Of a DNA stretch of 64,000 nt, positions 53,129 through 64,000 are shown piece after piece. The translations under genes and the position numbers were made by a program. Position 1 is the stretch's first letter; each line of letters starts with the position of its first letter. Origin of the DNA: Whitmania pigra (taxonomy: Eukaryota; Annelida; Clitellata; Hirudinida; Haemopidae); NCBI GenBank assembly GCA_021613335.1, contig JAJTWR010000329.1:1514001-1578000 (forward strand). Direction: 5' to 3'. Under the pieces are notes generated by a model that saw only the letters and a list, made by a program, of their open reading frames with translations, had not been told where the DNA came from and ran no database searches.

Positions 53129-54411
53129 TTATAATAAAGACTTTTCAATCATAATTTCTTCGAAGCCTGGAGGAGGTTCGTGGCAAAATTGAAAGAAGCT
53201 CATGTCAATAATCGCTCCCTCGTCAACTTCAAGTAAAAAATTTAACTTGTTTCATTACGATCGAAATGCAAATTATCAATGTACAAAATATAGGTCATAC
53301 CATAAACTATGGGGAAGACTGTTCCTTTGATGCCACTGAACGAACAATTAGTTGGTTTCCCATTCAAATAGATGATGAAATCAACATGGTCGTAGGTGAA
53401 ACCCTGAAAAAATGTTCTCGTTTCAAAATCTACTTGATTTGCATTTCCAAATGTTCAAGATTTCACCAACCATGATATCCCCTTCTTGAGGTATGTCCTT
53501 CAGTCTTTGCCTCTCTTGTCCATTGTGAAACAAGGTACCATCATGCCTCAAAACCCAACTTTCTCCATCATTACCCTGGGGAGTTTTGCTGAGATTACAG
53601 TTTCGAGTGGCTAGGCCAATTCCCCAAATACCTTCAGGCAAATGGATAATCAAAGTGTTGCAAATAGATGATAAGAAAATAAAACTAAATAATTAGTTTC
53701 GTGATTTGCTTTCGACAGTTATGATTTTGAGTTAAGTTTACTCTTACCTGATGATTGCAATTTAGCTTCAAAATATGCCTTGTTTTGGTGTATTGGAGTG
53801 TTTGTTAGGGCTGCACCTGAACCACAGATTCTGCTCCCATTTTTAACAATAACAACTCCTTGAGCTGCAAATTGTATGTAAACAACTAATAAACTTTGTG
53901 CAGAATATATTAATCAATCATCGTATTTATATATTCTTGAACTTTACAAATATTCTTTTAATAACATCCATATAAATTTGCACTTATTTTAGGAAGAACA
54001 GAACCAAAACTTATAATTACAATGAGTAGTTGGACCCCAAATATTTTTCTTTAGCATTATTAACGATAAAATGTTACTTGGAAAGTTATTAAATAAGCTT
54101 ATTGGATTTCAATTATTCTTGACCTGAATGGTTAGTTCAGAAGTACAGAACTGAAGCTTATAATTACAATGAGAAGTAGTTGGACTCCAAAAATTTTTCT
54201 TTAGCATTATTAACGATAGAATATTACTTGGAAAGTTACTAAGTTATATTAAATAAACTTTGCATGTCAATTTAATTATTGGATTATATAATTATTTTTG
54301 ACCTGAACGATTAGGATCCAATTGTACATCAGGCAATGACGAAAGACGCACATGTCCGATGTTTGAATCTGAATCTGAATAAGGCCACCGAGAGCAGCAG
54401 AAGCAACTCAT
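53129..54411 (-). CDS. SPRYD7: SPRY domain-containing protein 7
   Basis: A small SPRY/B30.2 protein, intracellular, of unknown molecular role. Five exons. The first (54411-about 54312) gives MSCFCCSRWPYSDSDSN and GHVRLSSLPDVQLDPN, matching the Cys-rich start and GHIPLKEMPAVQLD of human SPRYD7. The next (about 53862-53748) gives GVVIVKNGSRICGSGAALTN and HQNKAYFEAKLQSSG. The third (about 53640-53468) gives GIWGIGLATRNCNLSKTPQG and the fourth (about 53407-53300) FTYDHVDFIIYLNGK and GIKGTVFPIVY. The last (about 53233-53129) gives VDEGAIIDMSFFQFCHEPPP and GFEEIMIEKSLL, then stop. The alignment with the human protein is collinear end to end, about 190-195 residues. Intron 1 carries a tandem duplication. 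No missing parts. Confidence 0.92.
53996..54312. repeat. Tandem direct duplication of about 150 bp in SPRYD7 intron 1
   Basis: Two adjacent copies (about 53996-54145 and 54150-54312) share cttataattacaatgag, the block tttttctttagcattattaa followed by cgata, acttggaaagtta, and a terminal ttgacctgaa. They differ by a few substitutions and a small insertion in the second copy. The right copy runs up to the donor site of SPRYD7 exon 1. Confidence 0.8.
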
Positions 54412-55005
54412 GATCTGGAAGATATAAACTCCAAACGTCTTACAAACGCAAAGACTTTTATTCCGAGTTTGTCACCAAATATTTAATATACCTTAAGTAA
54501 TGACATAATGTCCAAATCAATTATTTCGGCGCGACCGCAGCCAACATCTAGTCATCTGCTTCTTTATACAATACAGAGAGAAAACGTAATGTAAACATCC
54601 TAGTTTAATATAATCATAAGAAAACCCAAAAATCCAAATGCTCCAATTTTTTAAATTTAAAAAACAATACCTTTTCATAGAAAATAAATATCAAATATAG
54701 TTCATTTATAACCTACTCTTTCTTAATACCACGTTTTATTTATGTTTTCTACTAAAATATTTGGTTTCGAGTGTCGAGACGGAAAGGTCGTATAGATGGA
54801 TGAGCTGGCTAGTGAAATACTTACTCCCATCTAGCGAGCTTGCGACATGTCGCAACCCCTGACATGCTGTCAAACTTTCTTCAAACAAAAGAAATTAAAC
54901 GCCTGACAATATGTATCCCCTGAGTTCAAGATTAACTTTTCGTTTGGTTTATTAAAATCTTGTGAACAGTTTTTTTTTTAAATAATCTGGTTTCACATAA
55001 AAATA
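54412..55005. other. Spacer between SPRYD7 start and the ankyrin/coiled-coil gene end
   Basis: About 590 bp between two genes that both run leftward. It should contain the SPRYD7 promoter and 5' untranslated region and the 3' untranslated region of the upstream gene. No coding sequence or clear motif seen. Confidence 0.35.
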
Positions 55006-58000
55006 CTAAATTGTTGAGCTGCAGGTTTTGATACTCTTTTCTAGTTGCTGCAAGATGTCTTCTGTTGAATAGCCTTTAGGAATTGTAGGGTGGATGCTTA
55101 CAGAACTTTAGGAAATTGAAAAATGTAATAATATATAAGTGCAAGCAAAACAAATCAATATTGAATCGTTACTTTTCTGAACGAAAGGCTTCATTATTCG
55201 AGCCCAGGTGTTCTCTTAGTTTATTTTCTGATAACTTTAATTCATCAAATAATGCCTGAATTTTATTAGGTTTGTCAGATAAACCAAATGCTTTATGAAA
55301 TGGTGGAGCCTGCAAAAACTAAAAAAATATACAATTTTGAAGATTGAAAAATTACCACAATTACAAGCTGAGCACTAATTCACCAATTGATCTGAAGAAT
55401 TAAATAAGTTATTTCTGTAAAGCTCCAAGTTTTCCATCCTTTTTTGTTCATTTTGACTCCTGATGATTGTCTGTTCCTCGAGGAATTGATACACCTGCTG
55501 CAACTTCTCCATGAACTCAGTCTGAGTCTTCTGCTCAATTTCTCTCTTCATCCTTTCAGCCTCTTTCATTATATCTTTACTATAAATTCTTTCCTTAATA
55601 TGAAAGATCGAGTTGAAATAAATATTATTTAAAAAAGATTATTAATATTACTATTAACAGTAGCAATTTCAACAATTGTTTAGTGCTCTTAACCTCTGTA
55701 TCTTTTGCTTTTTTACACTTCTTGCATGAAGTGTCAATCAGATATCTTGAGTGGTTATACTTTATCTGAATAATGCAAAGATAAAAAGTACAGATTAACA
55801 ATTAATATAATATTGCTCATTTCTTATAAGACAAAAATTAAAAAATTAACTATTATTATTTATTAATATATAAATTATAAGGAAAATAAAATGCAGATGT
55901 TATAGTAAATGGGTGAATCACAAGTTTCTTAAAATAAAAATTAGATAGACAGTTTAATGATAAATTTGTAAAAACCTTATCTTTAGAACGAGTGCTTGAG
56001 ATTTTGTTGAACTCATCCAATTTCTGAGACAAAATATTCCCTCTAAAAATGAAAGTTTGTTATGTAATAATGTGTATAAACATGGGTCAAAACATATAAT
56101 CATAGCATTTTAGTCTTTTAACAGAAGCAACAACAACTACAACAACAACAATAAAGAAACCTGTGCTTTTCCATCTGGAGTTCTTCAGACAAAAAATGAT
56201 TTTTTTCAAGTGCCTTCCTTAATTTCATTTGTTCCTTGATAAAGAAAAAACATTAAAAGGTGCTAATTTGCAATACAGCATATAATAAGTTGTGCTAAAT
56301 AAGTAAACATAGATTAGTTAGTTAATTAAAGTCCCTTGTTTAGCATGAGGTTCAAAGTGGACTAAAAGAGTGAAATGGATAATAGAAAGATCATTTACAA
56401 AGTAGTAAGTAGTATGACAACATACGAGGTGAAAGTGAAACAAAAACCAAAACTAAAGACATTAAAAACAAACTAAAACTTTGAACAGAAGTTGTTTGTT
56501 CAAACTAATTAAGGAAACCTGTGTCAATTTAGTCAAAACACTTCTGTTTTCATGATCCAATTGAAATAGCTTATTGGAAAGACAAAATAATTCACACTGA
56601 TATACCATTTTCCAGTAAAAAAATAATGCTACTAAATACATTATATTTATTTGAAGTAAATTTAATTCCTAATTTATTAAATATTTTCAAGCAGAATTTG
56701 TTACTTACTCTTAAGCCAAGTTTTGATTTAGACTTAATCTCATTTTCCCACATTTCTCTATGATTCTCAGCTTCCATTACTGCCATGTCCTTGGAGCCAG
56801 CTAGGTCCTTGCACAACAAGTATGAAAGCAATGCATGCATTTCCTCAATTTTTAATTGACACAATTGATATTATTTTAAGTTTTAAATTTGGATGATACT
56901 TTACAATAAAAACATTTTATAAGATCATAAACTGACTTGGACTTTCTCTTGCAAGTGTTTCTTCACTCTGTGATGTTCAAAACTTTCCCTGAGAGATTCC
57001 GTTAATTTCTGTGCACCACAACAACAACAACAAAAGCAAAATAAAGAGCATTGTGAACTGCGTGATTGTGATCTTGCGATAGAAAAGAAACCAAACAAAC
57101 ATAACCAACATTTTTCAGATCGATCAACTCTTCTTGGAGATTTTCTTTTTGCTGTTGCTCCATTTTGAGACTCGCATCCAGTTTTACTTTTTCTAATTCA
57201 ATCTTGTGAAGCGATGACTTTAGAAACTCATTCTCTTTCTCAACATTCGTCAGAGCCTCTGACTTCTGATTCAACTTGCTTTCTATGGTTATCGATGAGG
57301 ATTTGGAGGCTTCCACAGATTGATTCATAGAAATCATTTTTAACTCCACAGCTTGTCGTTGATGTTGCTCTTCAGAAAGTTTCTGCTTCATTGCTTGTGA
57401 ATCTTTTGTCAGTTGCTGAAGTTCACTTTCCAAGAATTGTTTTGACTACAGTAAAAATGCAGACTTCATTTGAAATGCTCCAATTATATGTAAATAAATG
57501 TAAGTAAAATATCATACAATTGATTCCTTCTTCAGAGATGATTCAGCAAGAACCAGCTTGTTGAAAAGTTCGTTTTTTGCAAAAGTGAGCGTTTTGTACT
57601 CATCTTCATGTTTCTTCCTCTGCAAATCTAATTCTTCTCTCAATTTGGAGACCGTTCTCTTCATATCTTCATTCAATTCTTCAAACAAGGAAACTTTCTG
57701 AAAATAAAAGTAGGTCTGGAATTGCCTATATCACCAGCAGTCTTTTTTTTTCTATTTCATCAAAAGACATAACTAAGCTAGCTCTTAAGATTATGAAAGG
57801 ACATTATGAAAATCCAAGTGCATATTCTACTTGAACCAGTTCCAATAACAATAACATGCCTGCTCATATTCTGCCTTCAGAAGAATTTCTGAAGAAGAAC
57901 TGATTGAATGATTCATTCCCCTCATATTTTCCAGTTCCTTTAACAAAGCATCAATCCTGAATAAAGCAGATCATTCAAAACTTTATTGCCATTTTAGTCA

Positions 58001-61000
58001 CTTCATGCTGTTCCAGTAAATTTTAGCCCAAGCATACCTTTCTTGTTGAGTTTCAGATTTGATGCTTGTTTTAATAGATTTGTCCTGCTCAAAATCACAA
58101 GTTTCAATAAATTTTAGTTATAAAACCACTTAATTGGACAATTCCATGCATTTTTTGACATTTTAATCACCTTCTCTGCAAGTAGCTCCCTCATCACATC
58201 TTCATGCTTTGATGTCAACTTGTTGACTTCTTTTTCCAATTCATTGCATCGATTGGTCTTTCCATCGAGAGTCATTTTCAGATGATTATTCTGAAATGAA
58301 TTATGAATGCTTAAAACTTATATCAAAATAGCAAATTGCCTTTCAAAAAATACCAACATCAAGCTCCAGATTCATGATCTTTGATTTCTTCTCCGTAAGT
58401 TGCATTTCATGTTCCTGCAGCATAATTAATTCATTGATAACATTAATAATAAGATCATTTATTTGGCCATTTCATAACATTGCTAATGCAACTATATAGC
58501 TATTAATTAGTAGTAATGTTGGCAATGTAATTAATTAAAAATAACAATAATACTACATTTTATTAAGCATATTAATTAATCATTCAATTACATAGCATAA
58601 ATAGGCAATAATGGCTTGTTCAGGTTTATATTGATATTGGTGTTATTATTCTAACTAGTTTATAAACAACAATTAAGATCCAAACCTTGCAGGCATCCAT
58701 TTGATATTTTAATTGTTCTTCCAACTTCTTAAGGTTCATTCTGCAGCATTAAACAATATTAGATCAAAGGTATGGCATCCCCAAATCATCTTAGTCATGC
58801 AACGGACTATAATCAAATAAATAAAGGTATGGCATCAAATTTGTTAGACATCTTACCTCATTTCAGCCTCGTTTGAACTCTCTAACTGCTGCTATGCGAA
58901 TGAAAGCAATAAAATACAATTATTTGAGAAATCAAGGTAGGAGCTCATAAAATGAAATTCAATGCACCTATCTTGTAATTATTACTCAAATTACTTGCAA
59001 CAAGTTACCAAGTTTTGCTGAGGTGCTTTAAGGCAGTCATTAAAACATTATGTGCACTACAAATGTAACTGATGGTCAAGAATGGAAATCATTCAGTTTT
59101 TATAATTGCATTAGCACTGTATCAAATCACTTCACCATTCATAATTTCAATATTGTCCTAGAAGAAAAGTAAGCTAGGTTTTGAACATGACTGTTCCTTT
59201 ATCACATATAGCATTGCACAGTGTTATGAGCTAGGTGGGATATCAATGAAGGTTTTTAAGTAACAATTCTTAAGGAATGTGGTACTTTTGTCTGCTGATG
59301 TTCCTTAAGCTTATTTTCAAGGTCAGTAAGTTCCTTTTTAAGGGTTGAAACTTCAATTTTATGGCTCTGGGTTGCTTGATCCGATGACTTGTTACCTATA
59401 TTCTATAAATTAACAGGTGACATTCAAAATTCAAAAGTTTTTGATTTAATAACAAACGATTTGAAAAACATTGGAAATAGTTTTGTTATATTTATTAATG
59501 TATGGCAATTCAAATATTAATTATATTAATTCATGTAAATCACGAGATTTAAAAGCTCTGCTTAAGCACAGCAAAACAATTTATATGACTATAAACATAT
59601 CAGAAGCATGATTAAATGTAGTATGGATCATTTCATTTGAAGGTACTACACCAATTTGGTTCTGAGGTCATTATTCAGTTCTTGAAGTTCAGTGTTTTTG
59701 TTCCTCATTTTGTCCAGCTCTTTCTGAAGATTGTCAGCCTCCTTATGAAGTAATTGTTCAATTCAAAGGATGTAATTTCTGCTCAACATTAAACATAGTT
59801 CTGTGAAGATTCAAATTTTAACTCACTTCTTTGAGGAGACCGGTCTCTTTTGATCTAAAGCATAAATTTAACATTATTGCTACTCACAATTGGCAATTAG
59901 TTGATATTAGAGAATTTTCTTTATTTAGCATTTCATTGTAATCAATTTCTCTCCTAAATTTATTAATATTGTCAGTGTTATTGGGCATCTTCATTTGCAA
60001 ATTTTAAAACCTTACTTAATACTATCATCACCATCAACTTTTGTAGGTTTTGTCTTCAGTTCAACATTTTCTTCTTCCAAAATCTTCAAATCTCTTGAAA
60101 TCAAAAATTATGCTAATTGATAAGATGCTTAAATCACTATAAAAAGATTTTAAAAATCCACCTTTTAAGTTTTTCCACCTCAGCATCTTTCGTTGATAGA
60201 ATCTCTTTAAGACTAGTCACTTCTACCTTCAAAGCCTTTAAATCTTCGGTTGTTTCACTAATGCCTTCACAGACTGGTTTTTGCATCATTACAAAAATTA
60301 TGCATTCTCATCAGAAAATATTTAATTATTAAATGAAAAATAACATTTTTGACTACCATAGGAAATAGAATTCATTGATGCCAAGTCAACAGTTTTAATA
60401 TGCTTCCTGAGAATTAAGAATATGAAATAAGTTTAACAAATTATTTTGGTTCTGAAATATGCATCAAAACCTTACATGGCATTTGGGGACTCAGTGATTG
60501 AGGTGGGAATGAAGTTTTCATTAGGGTTTTTCAACTCCTGATAATAATAATAAAATGGAATAAAATTAAAGTTTAAATATAGTTTAAAATCAATGACATT
60601 ACAAATTATTAACCATTTGCTTGTCTATGATAAAATAATAAAATGTTATATTGTCAATTTGATCTTACTGGTACATCTTATTGCAATTATGCCGCTAATT
60701 TGTTAGATATTAAAAAATAACCTTCACTGAATGATCTGAAGTGTGTGATGACTTCTCACTAACACTGTCCCAATCAGATACCTGATAAACAACGTTATTT
60801 ATAATGATAAATTAGTGACTAAAGGTTATTACTAATCATAATATTATAACCGGTTAATTCATATTTTTAATAATTAATAATAATTATTGTTGTAAATAAA
60901 TGCAAATCTCTCACAAAACTCTTTCTTATTTCCTTTTCCTCTTTCACAGAATTTTTCATTGACAGATCACTGTTTTTAATAAATGCTGCAACAAAATATA

Positions 61001-64000
61001 AATATAAGTAAAAATATAACATAACAAAACGAGCTTGTAAATCATAATTTGCTTTAAATGCCTAAAATTGTCATCGAAACAATCTCTGTGACTAACTTCC
61101 AATCTGATTTTCAATTGAAGATGACCTCCTTCCTTTGTTCTTAAATGATTGCAAAGCTTTGAGATTTTCTTAAAAATTAGCTTTAACTTATTAATTACCT
61201 GTTTCAAAGTGGGAAATTGAGCCACTTCTTCATCAGAACTTTCTGGAAATGAATCATCCTGTGAAATTCCAAATGGTAATTGATGGAGCCATTTTTAAAT
61301 GAACCCAAAAAGCATAATCACAAGTTAATAGAATCAATTTCAATACATTGATTAGGTCAGCAATACTTTGAAAGAATACTATTAAAGTAGGTCAGTGAGA
61401 TAAGAACAATAACAGTAAAAAGTTTATCACATTTTTTCCTAAATGTCCTACTTTTGATTTCTTTACAGGTTCAGGAAGAGTTTTTGATGAAGGGGTATGC
61501 TGTTTGTCATTCTGATGAGTGATCATAAAACATTAACATTTAACAGATGCTTTACTGCTTTCCTATTGATTTATGAGTTGTTCATTTTAATAATTCTCAT
61601 TTTAACAATTTTCATGTTCTTGACAGATGGTAGAAATTAAAATTGACAAACTTGAGATTGTGAATTAAGATGGAACTTTTCAGTCACAATGGGATACTTG
61701 ATCTCAGACAGTGAGAATGTGCCATTCTGAGACTGCAGTCCTACAAATAAAGGTGTACTTGAAAACTAATGTAATTTTTAAAAATCTATAATAAACTGTC
61801 ATAGGACACCTTTCTCATCTTTAAAATATCCCTCAGGTGGTTGCTATAAAAATATTTTTAATTTATGAAGAGAGTTTCAAAGGTAAAGCATCAGTATAAT
61901 CAATCACACCTCATTCAATATGTTATCAGGAGTATCCTCACATGATGAGTCCCAGCAACTCTCCTGTGAGTAAATAAAATAAATTTAAATTAAAGATATT
62001 CACATCTCATCATATTTTGATGTGGCCAATTAAAATAATGTTTAATAGTCAATGTATCAAACTATGGTTTAACTAGAATGTAAGAAATTCCATCACTTAT
62101 TGTAGCTGACAGTAATTGTAATTAATTCATCAATTATTTCCCAAAAATCAAATAAAATGAGGTAAGTCAAAGTACATCATCTTCCTGGTGCGTTTGTTTG
62201 CTCCTGGTTGAAGTAACAACATTGGGAGGCTGATCGTGAACTACAGCAGTGCTCGAGATAATATCGTTCATGTCACCAAGTTGTGATAAGACTTTAAAAA
62301 ACATTTATTATCTTTATTTATTACCTATTAAGTTATTATTATTATAACTGCATCAATAATGGTTTAATGTTATTCTTATTACATCATGCTATAATAATCC
62401 TCTATTAATCTGAAGATCTTGAACCACTTACGTTGCAACTGATCTTTCAAAGCAGGAATCTCTTTTAACTGAGGAGCATTCATAAATTTTTATTGAAAAT
62501 CTCAGCTTTTATGGTATCAGCTATTAAGGAAATATAAAATTCATCACCTTTTCAGTCTCAGACAACGGTGTAACCTCTTCATCCACATCTTCCTCTTCAT
62601 CATGACAATCCATTAGCATATTTTTAGTCATTTTATCAGCAATAGTTAACTGCACACCTATGTCTGGGTCTCCTTCAACATTAAAAACAAAACATTAATG
62701 AATTGAGCCATTAAAAAATTCTGATGAAATGAAATTAATGAAGTTAAAATAAAAGTTTGAAAAATAAAAGTTGACACTGTGGAAGTTCTAAAACTTCACC
62801 TCCAACAGCTCCTCCTGATGGATGGTCTTCTTTAAGGATCTTGGAAAGCATTAGATTGGCTTTGCCCTTGAAGAATTAATGAATTCAATTAAAATAATTT
62901 AATAGTACATTCAATTTTAAACTTATACTGGCATTAATCTGTTATTTACATCCAACTAAGCAACCTGACCCATAATAATTTAGTTATCCTTACCAACATC
63001 AACTGCATTACAAATTATCAATTTATTAGTTATGTAATGTTAATTAGCTGTTTTTTTAATGCCTCGCGTATCCAGGTAAGACATCGAGTCATCAAGATTT
63101 TTAATCGATCCACCACTTATATAGTGCCCATATTGCCCCTATCCAAGGGCGCTCCCTGGCAGTGCAGCTGGGTTTCAAACACGACACATTATGACCGTTG
63201 CCATTACTGCCGTAAACAGGCATGCAACCTGCATGCTGATCAAAACCAACTTTATAGAAGTCATTTCCCTCAGCCTCGGATTCCTCCCACGAGGCATCCT
63301 CTTCATTTTCTTCCTCCTCGTTCATTTGTTTCACTTCTTTGGCTTCTGCAGTTCTCATCGCTAAAAATAAAGCCATGATTTATAGTGAAAAGATTAATTA
63401 TACATTACCAATCTATTAACAATCAACTATTTATTAATGCCAACTTCTGCTGGATTTGTCCTTAGTGACAGCTTCCTCCTCCTCCCCATTTAAATTGCTT
63501 GCCTCAGCATTTACATCGTTCTCGTGGAAATATTCAATTTCCTTCACACAATCCTCATGCCCCATTTTCATGGCCAAGTCTGCTGCTGTGTTCCCTAGAA
63601 TTTAAGATGGAGCTTTTATCACTTGATATGATAATTATGTCAAATGAATGAAACTGTAAGCACTTAACATTTAATTGCTTTGGTCAATCCCAAGCCACCA
63701 TGATTATGATGATAATAATAAAGTTACTTAAAAAGACTTTATTATCGAATGCCATGTTTTAAAATAAGTACCGTTGGAATCCTTCATTGACGGATCAGCT
63801 TCGTGCCTAAGAAGCCGAAGTACAATGTCTTTGTGTCCTCTATAACAGGCCATCATGAGAGGTGTGATGTTGTTTTGATTGTACATGTTGGGGCTCACAC
63901 CCTTCTTGAGCAACATTTCAGTTGCTTGTGCATTGTTCTTTTCAATGGCCAAATGCAAAGGATTTTGTCCAAACTAAACAATTAAACCGAGATTTACTGA
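55006..64000 (-). CDS. Ankyrin-repeat and long coiled-coil protein, ANKRD26-like; 5' part missing at window edge
   Basis: The rightmost exon (63974-about 63771) encodes ankyrin repeats: GQNPLHLAIEKNNAQATEML, NNITPLMMACYRGHKDIVLR and LLRHEADPSMKDSNG. The next (about 63595-63440) continues NTAADLAMKMGHEDCVKEIE. Then come acidic linker exons (about 63361-63260, WEESEAEGND; 62630-62560; 61960 and others) and, from about 61,250 leftward, some twenty short exons of Lys/Glu/Gln-rich heptad coiled coil. Visible examples are DSQAMKQKLSEEQHQRQAVE (57433-57120 region), EIEQKTQTEFMEKLQQVYQF (about 55570-55385) and DELKLSENKLREHLGSNNEA (about 55310-55172). The last exon ends HPTIPKGYSTEDILQQLEKS, then stop at 55008-55006. 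N-terminal ankyrins followed by a long coiled coil match ANKRD26/POTE/CCDC144-type proteins; human ANKRD26 sits at centriolar distal appendages. Other ankyrin/coiled-coil families remain possible. The N-terminus and start lie outside the window, and the middle exons are only approximately placed. Confidence 0.7.

Noticed and set aside
63100..63250. GC-richer frame continuing the acidic exon of the ankyrin gene (ending ALYKWWID)
   Set aside because: A plausible donor (gttggt) lies after EGNDFYK, so the rest is probably intron; the segment is not acidic or coiled coil like the neighbouring exons.

Overview
This is nuclear DNA from an animal. It is AT-rich, the genes are split by many short GT-AG introns, and the proteins (tektin, F-BAR/SH3 adaptor, OATP-type SLCO transporter, TASOR-like protein, mitochondrial glycerol-3-phosphate dehydrogenase) are typical metazoan families. 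There is no bacterial-style operon, CRISPR array or phage content. The central gene is a very long collagen rich in Gly-X-Thr triplets. That composition is known from annelid cuticle collagens, so a marine spiralian, possibly an annelid, is my best guess. It is an inference, not a demonstrated assignment.

Layout: 1-3905 (-) a TASOR-like gene, cut by the left edge. 3906-6659 is intergenic with a 168-bp MITE. 6660-12930 (-) is a CIP4/Toca-1/FBP17 F-BAR adaptor, head-to-head with a divergent p97/VCP (Cdc48) paralogue at 13185-17289 (+). That paralogue is tail-to-tail with a tektin at 17425-19652 (-). The tektin is head-to-head with mitochondrial GPD2 at 20144-23302 (+), which lacks the usual C-terminal EF-hands. 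23631-44863 (-) is the giant collagen. 44864-49676 is a gene-poor stretch carrying two complete inverted-repeat elements with target-site duplications. 49677-52592 (+) is an OATP/SLCO transporter with a long ATT microsatellite in an intron. 53129-54411 (-) is SPRYD7. 55006-64000 (-) is an ankyrin-repeat plus coiled-coil protein of the ANKRD26 type, cut by the right edge.

The most striking object is the giant collagen. By tracing splice sites by eye I reconstruct 30 exons, 17,016 coding bases and 5,671 residues with no internal stop. The order is a signal peptide, an unrecognised N-terminal domain of about 180 residues, about 5,200 residues of nearly uninterrupted Gly-X-Y with Thr (or Ser) dominating Y, four cysteine-rich/EGF-like modules, one transmembrane helix and a 19-residue tail. 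Twenty of the 21 collagen exons are exact multiples of 9 bp, and junctions between collagen exons split a Gly codon in phase 1. A signal peptide with a C-terminal membrane anchor gives type I topology, opposite to the type II membrane collagens of vertebrates.

The genes do not form a common pathway. The layout is a dense mosaic of unrelated housekeeping, ciliary, membrane and structural genes, with two short divergent promoters (254 bp and 491 bp). Exon boundaries given here are read by eye from splice consensus, reading frame and family similarity. They should be treated as good to a few bases for the collagen and approximate elsewhere.
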